Counted from the stretch's first letter, positions 36,035-45,144 are shown. The stretch: 64,000 nt of DNA from Alkalibacillus haloalkaliphilus (GCF_007991275.1 NZ_BJYA01000003.1:124001-188000); one strand, 5' to 3'. Numbers and translations are program-made. Notes: generated by a model from the letters alone, not told the origin.

Positions 36035-36384
36035 GAAGCCACCCCCAAACGGGATAGTGCAGCTGTTTCATCCTCTTCAGTATTAACTAGTTTAAACATC
36101 CCAGAAAGTTCAAATAACCTTTTAACAGATTTATTAATGGAGCAAATGACCATCTCACCATCATTAGCTTTAACTTCCTTATAGCGACCAAGGAAAACAC
36201 CTAAACCTGATGAGTCCATAAATGATAACCTTTCTAGATTAACAACGACATTTTTAACGCCGTCATCTTGCAAATACTGTTGCCATTTTTCTTTTAATGT
36301 TTCTGCTTCATGATGGTCCAATTCACCAACTAAACGAACAAGCAACACATCTTCTTTTCTCTCGAAATGTGAAATAAGGCTCAA
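36031..36384 (-). CDS. spoIIAA: Anti-anti-sigma factor SpoIIAA
   Basis: 117-residue STAS-domain protein releasing sigma-F from SpoIIAB. The phosphorylation site is Ser58 in [12 protein letters not shown], at the same number as in B. subtilis. The start is TTG 36384 with AGGAGG 9 bases upstream. A two-codon ATG-CAT-TGA frame just ahead overlaps this TTG, and the TTG lies in one arm of a 13-bp inverted repeat with the AGGAGG in the loop (described separately). Confidence 0.96.
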   Translation of the reverse strand: MSLISHFERKEDVLLVRLVGELDHHEAETLKEKWQQYLQDDGVKNVVVNLERLSFMDSSGLGVFLGRYKEVKANDGEMVICSINKSVKRLFELSGMFKLVNTEEDETAALSRLGVAS

Positions 36385-36422
36385 TGCATTTTTCCTCCTT
36401 TGAATAGATGCTATTGAGCCTT
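36376..36422 (-). promoter_or_regulatory. Hairpin over the spoIIAA translation start
   Basis: On the minus strand, AAGGCTCAAT (36422-36413) pairs perfectly with ATTGAGCCTT (36385-36376); after one bulged A, GCA pairs with TGC. The 20-base loop contains AGGAGG, and the TTG start codon is inside the right arm. There is no T-run after it, so it does not look like a terminator. Confidence 0.7.
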
Positions 36423-36449
36423 TTCGCCATAGTTATTTTGTTTTCCTGC
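36420..36449 (-). promoter_or_regulatory. Sigma-H type promoter of spoIIA
   Basis: GCAGGAAAA, 12 bases, GGCGAAAAG on the minus strand. The -35 fits the sigma-H RnAGGAWWW pattern at all positions; the -10 fits RnnGAATWW at all but two. spoIIA is a sigma-H operon in B. subtilis. Confidence 0.68.
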
Positions 36450-36461
36450 ACAAAGACAAAA

Positions 36462-37643
36462 CTAGTTCAAATTCGACATAACATCTCGATGATGGAGTTG
36501 ATTCATCATTCGCTTCCATAACGTCCAAACAGATGCATCTTTTATTTCTTCTTTAATAGTTAAAGGATAATCTTTAACGAGTTGTTCTTCTTTATAGATC
36601 TCAATCTTACCAACTTCGTCACCTTTTGCTAATGGCCACTCATCAGAAGAATCAACTGAAACTTCTGTACGATAATCACTAATGTTTTCACCTTTTTCTA
36701 ATAACATCGAAATGTTTTGTTTAGGTGCAGCTACTAAATAGTCATTGTCTGCTTTAATATGTTGCCAGTGATATAACTCATCGTCTTTAGCGTGAAGTTG
36801 ATGCAATTCATAGTGTCCATAAGCATAATCAAGCATCGACGTAATATCAGCGTTACGTTTCTGTGGCGTTTCTGCTCCCATTACGACGGATACAACTCTC
36901 ATATCACCGCGTTTAGCTGTTGCTGTTAGGCAATATTTAGCTTCACTAGTATATCCCGTTTTTAAGCCATCAACACCTTGATAAAACTTAACTAACCTAT
37001 TCGTGTTAACAAGCCAAAACTCATCATCTGTATCTTGTCTTAGATAGTCTTCATAAATTTTAGTATAGTCGGTGATCTCTTCATGATGAAGAAGCTCTTG
37101 AGCAATTCGAGCCATATCATGAGCAGAACTATACTGATTTTCAGCAGGTAAACCTGTCGAGTTAACGAAGTTTGTATTCTCCAATCCTAGCTCACTCGCT
37201 CGTTCATTCATTCGATCAATAAATGCTTGTTCAGTAACTGAAATCCGTTCAGCTAGTGCTACAGTTGCATCATTTGCTGAAGCTACTGCAACGGCTTTTA
37301 GTAAATCCTCAACAGTCATTTCTTCAAATGGTTCAAGGTAAATTTGTGAACCACCCATTGATGCAGCATATTCACTCACTTGAATCGTCTCTTCTAATGT
37401 GATTGACCCTTTATCCAGCTCTTCCATAATTAAAAGCATAGACATAAGCTTTGTCATACTTGCTGGTGGTAAACGTTTATGAGGATCTTTATCATACAGA
37501 ATTGTACCTGTATCAACCTCTAACAGCATAGCTGACTTTGCTGATTCAACTAGTTCACTACTTCCTTCTTCATTAGCCCATATATTCGTTTGTGGAAATA
37601 ATAAGAATAAGATCATCGTCAAAATTGTAATTTTGCGTAGCAT
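36462..37643 (-). CDS. dacF: D-alanyl-D-alanine carboxypeptidase DacF
   Basis: 393 residues: signal peptide (1 to about 23), class A PBP5-type catalytic domain with SMTK, SAND and KTGYTS, a beta-rich C-terminal domain, and an amphipathic C-terminal tail. Forespore enzyme that adjusts cortex cross-linking with DacB. ATG 37643 is preceded by GGAGGG; an upstream in-frame start is not. No terminator separates it from spoIIAA, so read-through into spoIIA is expected, as described in B. subtilis. Confidence 0.95.
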   Translation of the reverse strand: MLRKITILTMILFLLFPQTNIWANEEGSSELVESAKSAMLLEVDTGTILYDKDPHKRLPPASMTKLMSMLLIMEELDKGSITLEETIQVSEYAASMGGSQIYLEPFEEMTVEDLLKAVAVASANDATVALAERISVTEQAFIDRMNERASELGLENTNFVNSTGLPAENQYSSAHDMARIAQELLHHEEITDYTKIYEDYLRQDTDDEFWLVNTNRLVKFYQGVDGLKTGYTSEAKYCLTATAKRGDMRVVSVVMGAETPQKRNADITSMLDYAYGHYELHQLHAKDDELYHWQHIKADNDYLVAAPKQNISMLLEKGENISDYRTEVSVDSSDEWPLAKGDEVGKIEIYKEEQLVKDYPLTIKEEIKDASVWTLWKRMMNQLHHRDVMSNLN

Positions 37644-37672
37644 ACTAATTCCCTCCATTCATTCATGCTTCA

Positions 37673-37702
37673 TATTTTTTCCATAGAAATTTTTTTTATT
37701 AC
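37673..37702 (-). promoter_or_regulatory. Sigma-F type promoter of dacF
   Basis: GTAAT, 15 bases, GGAAAAAATA on the minus strand, 29 bases before the dacF ATG. The -10 matches the sigma-F GGnnAnAHTR pattern at all positions; the -35 matches GYATA at three of five. Confidence 0.6.
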
Positions 37703-37708
37703 ATAAAA

Positions 37709-37750
37709 ACAAAAAAATCCTGAGTTTTCTTTTTTAGAAAACCCAGGATC
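37709..37750 (-). terminator. Intrinsic terminator after deoB-pupG-pdp
   Basis: 14-bp stem with one G-U pair (37717-37730 with 37736-37749), followed by a T7 run on the minus strand. Confidence 0.9.
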
Positions 37751-37757
37751 CTATATA

Positions 37758-39062
37758 TTACTCAGAAATAATTGTTTTAATTAATTGTGGTGGTTGTACA
37801 CTTTCTGTAGTTAGCGTGATGTTTTCGTATAGCTTCTCTTTAATTGAATCAACATCTTCTTGATTCGAATGTATCGTTAATAAAGATTCACCTTCTTCTA
37901 CGTAGTCGCCAACTTTTTTGTTTAAAACGACACCGACAGCAAGGTCAATTTGTGAATCTTTCGTTTGACGTCCTGCACCTAATAACATAGCTGCATTACC
38001 GATCTCATCAGCAACAATTTCACTCACATAGCCCGATTGTTTAGCAGGTAGTTCAATATTGTGCTCAGCTTGCGGTAATTTGCTCGGTTCATCTACGACC
38101 GATGCATCTCCATTTTGAGAGGATAAGAAAGTCTTCAATGTTTGTAAGGCTTGGCCATTTTCAATTACTTTTTCTAACAAGTTTCTAGCTTCGTCTAGTG
38201 AACTTGCCTTGCCACCTAGCACAACCATTTGACTTGCAAGTGTTAATGATAGTTCTGTTAAGTCTTCTGGACCTTCACCACGTAACGTATCAATCGCTTC
38301 TTGCACTTCTAACGAGTTACCAATCGCACGGCCTAAAGGTTGACCCATATCGCTAATAACTGCCATCGTGTTACGACCAACATTGTTACCGATCGATACC
38401 ATTGCTTTAGCAAGTTCAACAGATTCTTCTTCGCTCTTCATAAATGCACCTGCACCTGTTTTTACATCAAGTACAATCGCATCAGCACCAGCGGCAATTT
38501 TCTTACTCATAATGGAACTAGCGATTAATGGAATTGAATTAACAGTCGCTGTTACATCTCGTAAGCCGTAGAGCTTTTTATCAGCTGGTGTTAAATTACC
38601 GGACTGCCCGATCACTGAAAGCTTATTTTCATTAACTAAGCGGATAAATTCTTCATTATCGATTTCAACGTGGAATCCTGGTACAGCCTCTAACTTATCA
38701 ATTGTACCACCTGTATGGCCTAACCCACGTCCACTCATTTTAGCAACTGGCACACCTACAGCGGCAACTAATGGTGCTAAAACTAGTGTTGTAGTGTCTC
38801 CTACTCCACCAGTAGAGTGCTTATCAACCTTCACTCCTTCAATAGGCGAAAGGTCAATTGTGTCTCCAGACTCAACCATAGCCATTGTTAATGTGGCACG
38901 CTCTTGTTCTGTCATTCCATTAAAATAAATAGCCATAGCTAAAGCACTTGCTTGATATTCTGGAATTGAGCCATCTGTATATCCTTCTATGAAGAAATTT
39001 AGCTCTTCATCCGTTAATGCTTCACCGTCTCTTTTCTTTGCTATAATATCATACATTCGCAT
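37758..39062 (-). CDS. pdp: Pyrimidine-nucleoside phosphorylase
   Basis: 434 residues; splits uridine, thymidine and deoxyuridine with phosphate. The signature [28 protein letters not shown] and KTGAGAFM substrate loops are visible. ATG with AGGAGG 9 bases upstream. It follows pupG by 14 bases. In B. subtilis pdp sits in the dra-nupC-pdp operon, so its place beside pupG and deoB gathers three salvage enzymes into one unit. Confidence 0.95.
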   Translation of the reverse strand: MRMYDIIAKKRDGEALTDEELNFFIEGYTDGSIPEYQASALAMAIYFNGMTEQERATLTMAMVESGDTIDLSPIEGVKVDKHSTGGVGDTTTLVLAPLVAAVGVPVAKMSGRGLGHTGGTIDKLEAVPGFHVEIDNEEFIRLVNENKLSVIGQSGNLTPADKKLYGLRDVTATVNSIPLIASSIMSKKIAAGADAIVLDVKTGAGAFMKSEEESVELAKAMVSIGNNVGRNTMAVISDMGQPLGRAIGNSLEVQEAIDTLRGEGPEDLTELSLTLASQMVVLGGKASSLDEARNLLEKVIENGQALQTLKTFLSSQNGDASVVDEPSKLPQAEHNIELPAKQSGYVSEIVADEIGNAAMLLGAGRQTKDSQIDLAVGVVLNKKVGDYVEEGESLLTIHSNQEDVDSIKEKLYENITLTTESVQPPQLIKTIISE

Positions 39063-39076
39063 GGCAATTTGCCTCC

Positions 39077-39898
39077 TTACAACGATTGCAACGTTTGTTT
39101 AACTAGTTGTATAAATTGTTGTTTCACTTGTTCAGTCGTTTCAATAACTTCATCGTGAGATAATGGCTGGTCAAGTATACCTGCAGCCATATTAGAAATA
39201 CAAGAAATACCTAAAACTCTCATTCCAGCATGGTTAGCTACAATAACTTCTGGTACTGTAGACATTCCTACTGCATCTCCACCTAACGTTCTTAGCATTT
39301 TCACTTCACTGCTCGTCTCATAAGTTGGACCTGAATTTCCAACGTAAACCCCACGTTGTACTTCTAGACCCAATTCGTCAGCTGTCTTTTGAGCTACTTC
39401 AATTAAATCACGGTCATAAGCTTGCGACATGTCTGGGAAACGTGGGCCTAATTCGTCAACGTTTTTACCCATTAACGGATTATCACCCATATTATTAATA
39501 TGATCTTCAATTAGCATTAAATCGCCTGCATTGAAAGATTCATTAATTCCACCTGCTGCATTTGTAACAACAAGCTTTTCTACACCTAATTGTTTCATAA
39601 CACGTACAGGGAATGTAACGTGTTGCAGTGAATAGCCTTCATAATAGTGGAAACGACCTTGCATTGCCACGACTGTTTGCCCTTGTAACTCACCAATCAC
39701 AAGTTGACCTTTATGACCTTCAACAGTTGATTGAGGGAAGTGTGGAATTTCATGATATTGAATTGTTACAGGGTTATCAATTTCATCAGCTAATACGCCT
39801 AAACCAGAACCTAAAATTAAACCGATACTCGGTGTTTGACCTGATAATTGGTCACTAATAAATTTCTCAGACTCCCTAATTTGTTCGATTAACGACAT
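39077..39898 (-). CDS. pupG: Purine-nucleoside phosphorylase (PNP I)
   Basis: 273-residue trimeric-type enzyme acting on guanosine, inosine and deoxy forms. Seen: [13 protein letters not shown] phosphate loop, HxxYEGY (FHYYEGYS), [10 protein letters not shown] and [29 protein letters not shown] with GGAGAAT. Located between deoB and pdp; its ribose-1-phosphate product is the substrate of DeoB. Confidence 0.95.
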   Translation of the reverse strand: MSLIEQIRESEKFISDQLSGQTPSIGLILGSGLGVLADEIDNPVTIQYHEIPHFPQSTVEGHKGQLVIGELQGQTVVAMQGRFHYYEGYSLQHVTFPVRVMKQLGVEKLVVTNAAGGINESFNAGDLMLIEDHINNMGDNPLMGKNVDELGPRFPDMSQAYDRDLIEVAQKTADELGLEVQRGVYVGNSGPTYETSSEVKMLRTLGGDAVGMSTVPEVIVANHAGMRVLGISCISNMAAGILDQPLSHDEVIETTEQVKQQFIQLVKQTLQSL

Positions 39899-39920
39899 GT
39901 GTATTCTCCTTTATCTACGA

Positions 39921-41096
39921 TTATTTAATTTCTTTAAGAAAGCTTTTGCCGAATTCAGGCATCTTTGTGTTAAAGTTTTCTGCTACAGTTGCTCCTATAT
40001 CAGCAAATGTTTTACGCATCGGTAAGTTTTGACCTTGTGAAATACCTTTATGGAAAACAAGTAAAGGTACATACTCTCTTGTATGATCTGTTCCATGATG
40101 GATCGGATCATTACCGTGGTCAGCCGTTATAATGAGTAAATCGTCTTCGCCAAGTTTGTCTAATACTTCTGGTAAACGACGATCAAACTCTTCTAACGCT
40201 TCACCATAACCTTGTGGGTCGCGACGGTGTCCAAACTTCGCATCGAAATCAACTAAGTTTAAGAAGTTTAACCCGTTAAAATCTTTGTCCATTGAAGCAA
40301 CTAGCTTGTCCATACCGTCATTGTTATCTTCCGTGCGAATCGCCTCAGTTACACCTTCATCATCATAAATATCTGAGATTTTACCTAACGCAACAACGTC
40401 ATAACCGTCATCTTCTAAATAGTTCATCACTGTATCGCCGAATGGCTTAAGTGCATAATCGTGTCTATTCGGTGTTCTTTCAAATGAACCTGGTTCACCA
40501 ACGAATGGTCTTGCAATAATACGACCAATCATATATGGTTCATCTTTTGTAATTTCTCGAGCGAATTCACAAATTCCATGTAGTTCTTCTACAGGAACAA
40601 TGTCCTCATGTGCTGCAATCTGTAATACAGAATCAGCTGATGTATACACAATAAGTGCGCCTGTTTCCATATGTTCTGGACCTAATTCTTTTAAAATTTC
40701 TGTTCCTGAAGCTGGCTTATTACCAATAACTTTACGCCCTGTTTTTTCTTCTAAACGATTAATTAAATCATCAGGGAAACCATCGGGGAAAACACGAAAT
40801 GGCTGATCAATGCGTAAGCCCATAATCTCCCAGTGGCCTGTCATTGTATCTTTACCCGCAGAAGCCTCTTCCATCTTTGTGAAATGTGCCTCTGGATGAG
40901 TAGATTGACCTATACCTTCTACTTCATGAATATTCCCTAATCCTAAACGTTCCATGTTCGGCATTTTTAAACCGCCCATATGTTGTGCAGTGTGACCTAA
41001 CGTATCAGCACCTTCATCTCCGAACTGTTTAGCATCTGGTGCTTCTCCAACACCTACTGAATCCATTACTACTAAAAATACTCTTTTAAATGACAT
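39921..41096 (-). CDS. deoB: Phosphopentomutase
   Basis: 391 residues, alkaline-phosphatase superfamily. Interconverts (deoxy)ribose 1- and 5-phosphates. Metal-binding motifs: [12 protein letters not shown] at the start, the phospho-Thr loop [11 protein letters not shown], and TADHGNDP plus [13 protein letters not shown] with GGAGGTTG. Named drm in B. subtilis. First enzyme gene of the nucleoside salvage group and 69 bases after xerD. Confidence 0.96.
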   Translation of the reverse strand: MSFKRVFLVVMDSVGVGEAPDAKQFGDEGADTLGHTAQHMGGLKMPNMERLGLGNIHEVEGIGQSTHPEAHFTKMEEASAGKDTMTGHWEIMGLRIDQPFRVFPDGFPDDLINRLEEKTGRKVIGNKPASGTEILKELGPEHMETGALIVYTSADSVLQIAAHEDIVPVEELHGICEFAREITKDEPYMIGRIIARPFVGEPGSFERTPNRHDYALKPFGDTVMNYLEDDGYDVVALGKISDIYDDEGVTEAIRTEDNNDGMDKLVASMDKDFNGLNFLNLVDFDAKFGHRRDPQGYGEALEEFDRRLPEVLDKLGEDDLLIITADHGNDPIHHGTDHTREYVPLLVFHKGISQGQNLPMRKTFADIGATVAENFNTKMPEFGKSFLKEIK

Positions 41097-41165
41097 CTTG
41101 TTACAACCTCCATTTTACTTACATCATAAAGGAAACGCTTTACAATATAACATAAATTACTTCTA

Positions 41166-42053
41166 TTATGCACGTGGATGGTAATCTTGATAAATATCTT
41201 TTAATCTAGATTTAGAAACATGTGTATAGATCTGTGTAGTTGAAATGTCAGCATGTCCTAACATTTCTTGTACAGCTCTTAAATCAGCACCGTTTTCTAA
41301 CAAATGTGTGGCAAATGAATGCCTTAACATGTGGGGGGTAATTTCTTTAAAGATTCCTTGATTACGTGCGTGCGCTTTCAACACTTTCCAAAAACCTTGC
41401 CTAGTCATGGTATTCCCTCTATGGTTCAAAAATAAAGCATCATTTTTCTGTTTTTTTAATAATGCATCACGACCATAGTCGACATAGGCTTGGATTGCAT
41501 CTTGTGCAGGTTTACCGAGAGGAACAATTCTTTCTTTTCCACCTTTACCGACTATTCTTACAAAGCCCATTAATAAGTGAAGATCATCAATTTTTAATGA
41601 TAATAACTCTGAAATACGTAAACCGGTTGCATACAATGTTTCAAACATTGCTTTATTTCTGAGCTCAATTGGTTTTTCCCCACCTACTTCTAACAAATGC
41701 TCTACTTCTTCATTAGATAAAACTTTTGGTAACTGTCTTTCTTTTTTAGGTCGTTCAATATGTAAAGTGGGATCATTTGATATTTGGTGTTCTCGGACAA
41801 TAAATTGATGGAACGAACGAAGTGTAGATATCATACGCGAAATACTTGCAGAAGACTTGCCTTGCTCTTTCATTTGATTGAGCAGTCCTCTAACGTGTTG
41901 ACGTTCAACATCATTGATTGATTCAATTTTTTCTTCTTCTTGAAGGTATGTTATATACTGTCTTAGATCCCTTTCATATGAGCTAATCGAATTATCAGCC
42001 AAACCTTTCTCAATTCTTAAAAAGTGAAGAAAATCCTGCATTATATCTCTCAT
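41166..42053 (-). CDS. xerD: Site-specific tyrosine recombinase XerD
   Basis: 295 residues. With XerC (CodV) it resolves chromosome dimers at dif. N-terminal SAM-like core-binding domain, then the catalytic domain with Arg in YATGLRISELL, Lys in GKGGKERIV, HMLRHSFATHLL (His-x-x-Arg), LGHADISTTQIYTHV (His and nucleophilic Tyr). Stand-alone chromosomal gene in the fur-xerD-deoB order known as ripX in B. subtilis, so not a mobile-element integrase. Confidence 0.95.
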   Translation of the reverse strand: MRDIMQDFLHFLRIEKGLADNSISSYERDLRQYITYLQEEEKIESINDVERQHVRGLLNQMKEQGKSSASISRMISTLRSFHQFIVREHQISNDPTLHIERPKKERQLPKVLSNEEVEHLLEVGGEKPIELRNKAMFETLYATGLRISELLSLKIDDLHLLMGFVRIVGKGGKERIVPLGKPAQDAIQAYVDYGRDALLKKQKNDALFLNHRGNTMTRQGFWKVLKAHARNQGIFKEITPHMLRHSFATHLLENGADLRAVQEMLGHADISTTQIYTHVSKSRLKDIYQDYHPRA

Positions 42054-42100
42054 TAACAGACCCCTTTTTGTTAAAAAAATAAAAACAGCGCTTAAAGTAT

Positions 42101-42133
42101 AAAAGACCTTTTGTCCATTTGGATAAAAGGCCT
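42101..42133 (-). terminator. Intrinsic terminator after fur
   Basis: 13-bp stem with wobble pairs (42104-42116 with 42121-42133), then TTTATACTTT on the minus strand. Confidence 0.72.
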
Positions 42134-42155
42134 AGTTCTATTATTATTCACTTTG

Positions 42156-42593
42156 TTAATTTTGACAACTTTTACAAACACCGTGAAAAGTCAATCGGTG
42201 GTCTTTAACATCAAATTCAAACTGTTTCTCTACGACTTTCTCAACATCACCTAATAAATCTTCTTCGATCTCAGTGACAGAGCCACACTCTACACATACT
42301 AAATGGTGATGGAAGTGTTCTGCGCCTTCTTTTCTCAAGTCGTACCTTGATACACCATCACCAAAGTTAATTTTATCAACCACTTTGAGTTCGGTCAGTA
42401 ATTCTAACGTACGATAAACAGTTGCCAGCCCTATTTCTGGAGCTTTCTCTTTTACGAGGAGATAGACATCTTCCGCACTTAAGTGATCTTGCTCATGCTC
42501 CAATAAGACTCTAACAGTAGCTTCGCGTTGTGGAGTTAGTTTATAACTTTGAGAGTGTAATTGTTTCTTAATGTTCTCAATGCGGTTTTCCAA
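42156..42593 (-). CDS. fur: Ferric uptake regulator Fur
   Basis: 145-residue iron-responsive repressor. Winged helix (LTPQREATVRVLLEHE, EIGLATVYRTLELL) and the HHHL metal site with the two structural CxxC motifs (CVECG, CKSCQ). The sequence is nearly identical to B. subtilis Fur through residue 110. I start it at TTG 42593, which aligns with that protein's start and has GGGGAG 8 bases upstream; a GTG and an ATG upstream are in frame. Confidence 0.95.
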   Translation of the reverse strand: MENRIENIKKQLHSQSYKLTPQREATVRVLLEHEQDHLSAEDVYLLVKEKAPEIGLATVYRTLELLTELKVVDKINFGDGVSRYDLRKEGAEHFHHHLVCVECGSVTEIEEDLLGDVEKVVEKQFEFDVKDHRLTFHGVCKSCQN

Positions 42594-42625
42594 CACAATC
42601 TCTCCCCTCATTTCATACACTCATA

Positions 42626-42654
42626 ATTATAAAAAAAGGGGGTACATGTGTCAA
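42626..42654 (-). promoter_or_regulatory. Consensus sigma-A promoter of fur
   Basis: TTGACA (42649-42654), exactly 17 bases, TATAAT (42626-42631) on the minus strand: a perfect consensus promoter, 33 bases before the TTG start. Confidence 0.85.
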
Positions 42655-42655
42655 A

Positions 42656-42670
42656 TTATAATAATTTTAA
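42656..42670 (-). promoter_or_regulatory. Per box (PerR operator candidate) upstream of fur
   Basis: TTAAAATTATTATAA on the minus strand differs at one position from the Per box TTATAATnATTATAA. It ends one base upstream of the -35. B. subtilis fur is repressed by PerR. The area is AT-rich, which lowers confidence. Confidence 0.55.
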
Positions 42671-42704
42671 ACAAGTCATTATAATTAATGTTATATAAAA
42701 ATAA

Positions 42705-43340
42705 TTATAAACTATTTACAATCCACTCTAACATATTAGATGATACAAAAGTTTCTAAAACTGAACCTACTCCCACTAACATTAACGCAACAATGTATGA
42801 TCTAATATAAAATACACTTACATCACTGATCGTATTTGAACTTTGATGCTTAACAAACAAAATACGTAGTACATGAATCGTAAACACCATACTACTCGCT
42901 GCAATAATGAGATACGCTGGAACAATCAAAAGGTTTTGCGGGGCAATTGACATGACAGATAATAAAAACCCTTGCCATGATAACTGATTCACTAGGAATC
43001 CAACCGTAAAACCAATAACAACACCTTTTACGAACAATAAAAACCATACAACAGGTAAGCCAACAAATGATAACCCAAACAAAAACAAGAAAGTAATGTA
43101 TTTTCCGTGTGTCCAAAGTGCATCCCAAAACACAGCTAAGTAACTACCTGTTGGTTGTTCAGACATAGAATGAAAATACTGTTCGACAAAGAAAAACAAA
43201 TCTTGTCGTTGTAAAAAATTTAAACTACTTACCATCATTGATCCAAAAATGACGCCGATTAGAAACAAAACAAACAAAAAGACGTACAAGCTATAATAAG
43301 GTTGAATGTGAATTGTAAGTGCTCTCGGCCACTGTTTCAT
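42705..43340 (-). CDS. spoIIM: Stage II sporulation protein M
   Basis: 211-residue polytopic protein (about five helices), a subunit of the SpoIIDMP peptidoglycan-remodelling complex that drives engulfment from the mother cell. The stretch FGSMMVSSLNF after the first helix and RILFVKH near the end fit SpoIIM. ATG 43340 has GGAGG; an earlier in-frame ATG has none. A CATAGTTT resembling a sigma-E -10 lies about 40 bases upstream, but no convincing -35 accompanies it. Confidence 0.92.
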   Translation of the reverse strand: MKQWPRALTIHIQPYYSLYVFLFVLFLIGVIFGSMMVSSLNFLQRQDLFFFVEQYFHSMSEQPTGSYLAVFWDALWTHGKYITFLFLFGLSFVGLPVVWFLLFVKGVVIGFTVGFLVNQLSWQGFLLSVMSIAPQNLLIVPAYLIIAASSMVFTIHVLRILFVKHQSSNTISDVSVFYIRSYIVALMLVGVGSVLETFVSSNMLEWIVNSL

Positions 43341-43418
43341 CTTAGTTCCTCCATTCATTTCTACTCTAGTAAAAAACTATGTTAGTAGAATTGAATATAG
43401 AACTAATTAAGAGATTAA

Positions 43419-44588
43419 TTATTTTTCAACTTTTCCGTACTGACCAGCGCCCCCTGGGACAACTTGAAGCTCGCCTTTTCTAAGTTGAATAATTTGTCTA
43501 GCAACCTGTGTAGAAACAAGTTGGATTAAATCTTCCTCAGCCGCTTCATGAATGATATACATATCATGATGTAACTGTTTCCTTAGTTTACTTAACATCT
43601 TCGGTCCTAAACCTGGAACATACTTTAGAGGGACTTGATGGATATAAGGTGGGCGTTCAACAATTGATGGTGATTGCTCTTGGGACAACTCAATTTCCTT
43701 AATCCTTCTTGAAACACCTTTAATAACCTTATTTGACCCACACTGGTGACATTGATTAAGACTTTGATTAATCTGCCCACACTGTCGACACTTCGTCTCA
43801 TAATATTTCCCTAGTTTCGGGTTCAACCCATAATTACAAACTACTTTGCCTTGTTTAGATGCTAAAGCTTGTACAACCCCTGTAAATGACCGTTCACTTA
43901 AAAGTAACTTTTGATATTCTCTACCAATATTCTCTAAAGAATGGGCATCCGAATTAGTCAAAAACGGGTAATGTTGTAGTTCACTAATGACTTGAGCCAT
44001 TCCAGTATCAGAACTCAACCCTAGTTCAATTGCATCAATTAAATCTGGATCAAACACCTCTTTAAGAGAACTTTTAACACCTTTACCATACAAGCTTTTA
44101 AAAGGTGTAAAGACGTGTGCTGGTATGAACAACCCATCAAACTGCTTCACTTTGTGTTGCAAGCTAATACCGTCCATATAGATTCTTTGAGAACTAAGAT
44201 GTGGATTTTTGACATGCCTTTGATACCACTGGGCAAACTGTTTCACCTTTTCAATCGTTGGAAAATAACATAGTACGTGAATTGGCCCAGAACAAAATGA
44301 ATCATAAATTTCAATTTCACTACCTAAAAGAACTGTCACTTCACCATTGGAAAGTCCCCCACCATCTAGTTCGATAATCTCTTTATTTTTAACCATTTGA
44401 TCGAATTCAGTTAAGACTTCTGGAGAGTGGGCATCAATGATACCAATTAAGTCGATTCCTTTTACATTTTTCGCAAAATCAAAAATGTTACGAACGGTTA
44501 GATTGTTTGAAGCTGATATTTTAACAGCATTTCCTTGCTTAGTTTGTCCGATGTGGACGTGTAAGTCAGCGTAGTATGTTTTAGTCAC
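43419..44588 (-). CDS. yqxK: Endonuclease Q family protein (PHP domain, YqxK-like)
   Basis: 389 residues. N-terminal PHP phosphoesterase domain (ADLHVHIG, GIIDAHSPE, NSDAHSL metal ligands), a zinc-ribbon (CRQCG, CHQCG) around 265-290 and a helix-hairpin-helix element (YVPGLGPKMLSKL) near 320. The archaeal EndoQ relative nicks DNA at deaminated bases, so a repair role is likely but untested here. GTG 44588 is preferred (AAGGG site overlapping the nudF stop); GTG 44597 is also in frame. Overlaps or abuts nudF as in B. subtilis. Confidence 0.87.
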   Translation of the reverse strand: MTKTYYADLHVHIGQTKQGNAVKISASNNLTVRNIFDFAKNVKGIDLIGIIDAHSPEVLTEFDQMVKNKEIIELDGGGLSNGEVTVLLGSEIEIYDSFCSGPIHVLCYFPTIEKVKQFAQWYQRHVKNPHLSSQRIYMDGISLQHKVKQFDGLFIPAHVFTPFKSLYGKGVKSSLKEVFDPDLIDAIELGLSSDTGMAQVISELQHYPFLTNSDAHSLENIGREYQKLLLSERSFTGVVQALASKQGKVVCNYGLNPKLGKYYETKCRQCGQINQSLNQCHQCGSNKVIKGVSRRIKEIELSQEQSPSIVERPPYIHQVPLKYVPGLGPKMLSKLRKQLHHDMYIIHEAAEEDLIQLVSTQVARQIIQLRKGELQVVPGGAGQYGKVEK

Positions 44589-44589
44589 T

Positions 44590-45144
44590 TTATTCACCCT
44601 TCAATGACTGATACATTAAATAATAAATAGCATGAATAGTTTTAGCGTCATGTATACGTTCTTCTTCTATTAATCGAAGTGCTTCTTTAATAGATACCTC
44701 TTTAAGTTCGACAAATTCATCCTCATCCATTTGAAGCTGATCTTCACTCACAACTTCTAGACCCTCTGCTTTATAAATATAAATAATTTCATCAGCAAAC
44801 CCAGGTGATGTGTAGTATGAGACAACATAATCTAATGACTGCGCACGATAGCCTGTTTCTTCTTCCAATTCTCTTGCGGCCGTTATTTTAGGAGATTCAC
44901 CTTCTTCTAATTTACCGGCAGGAATTTCAATAATGCTTTTGCCGAGAGCTTTTCGATATTGTTCTACCATGACAATTTTATCTTCATTAGTTAGTGCAAT
45001 TAAAGCGACTGCTCCAGGATGTCTAACGAGTTCCCGCTTTGATGTTTCACCGTTTGGAAGTGTAACGTTATCAACTTCTACATCAATAATTCTACCTTGA
45101 TATATTTTCTCTGTATGTATAGTCTTTTCTTCAAAGTTATTCAT
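44590..45144 (-). CDS. nudF: ADP-ribose pyrophosphatase (Nudix)
   Basis: 184 residues; hydrolyses ADP-ribose to AMP and ribose 5-phosphate. The Nudix box GKLEEGESPKITAARELEEETGY is complete apart from normal variation, giving Mg-binding Glu residues. ATG 45144 has AGGTGAG upstream. Divergent from yqkF. Confidence 0.94.
   Translation of the reverse strand: MNNFEEKTIHTEKIYQGRIIDVEVDNVTLPNGETSKRELVRHPGAVALIALTNEDKIVMVEQYRKALGKSIIEIPAGKLEEGESPKITAARELEEETGYRAQSLDYVVSYYTSPGFADEIIYIYKAEGLEVVSEDQLQMDEDEFVELKEVSIKEALRLIEEERIHDAKTIHAIYYLMYQSLKGE

Noticed and set aside
41127-41146. Possible catabolite-responsive (cre) site upstream of deoB
   Set aside because: AAAGCG and TTTC elements are present near the likely promoter, but the spacing between TG and the CG core is one base off and four consensus positions fail.
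41166-42053. Tyrosine recombinase as a sign of a genomic island
   Set aside because: It is the housekeeping XerD in its conserved fur-xerD-deoB setting; no direct repeats, tRNA or phage genes flank it.
42655-42670. Fur box (autoregulation) upstream of fur
   Set aside because: The palindromic AAATTAT-T-ATAATTT fits the Per box register much better than the Fur TGATAATnATTATCA pattern.
43341-43400. Sigma-E promoter of spoIIM
   Set aside because: A CATAGTTT element resembles a -10, but the nearest TATATT is 12 bases away with a poor flank, so I did not list it as a feature.
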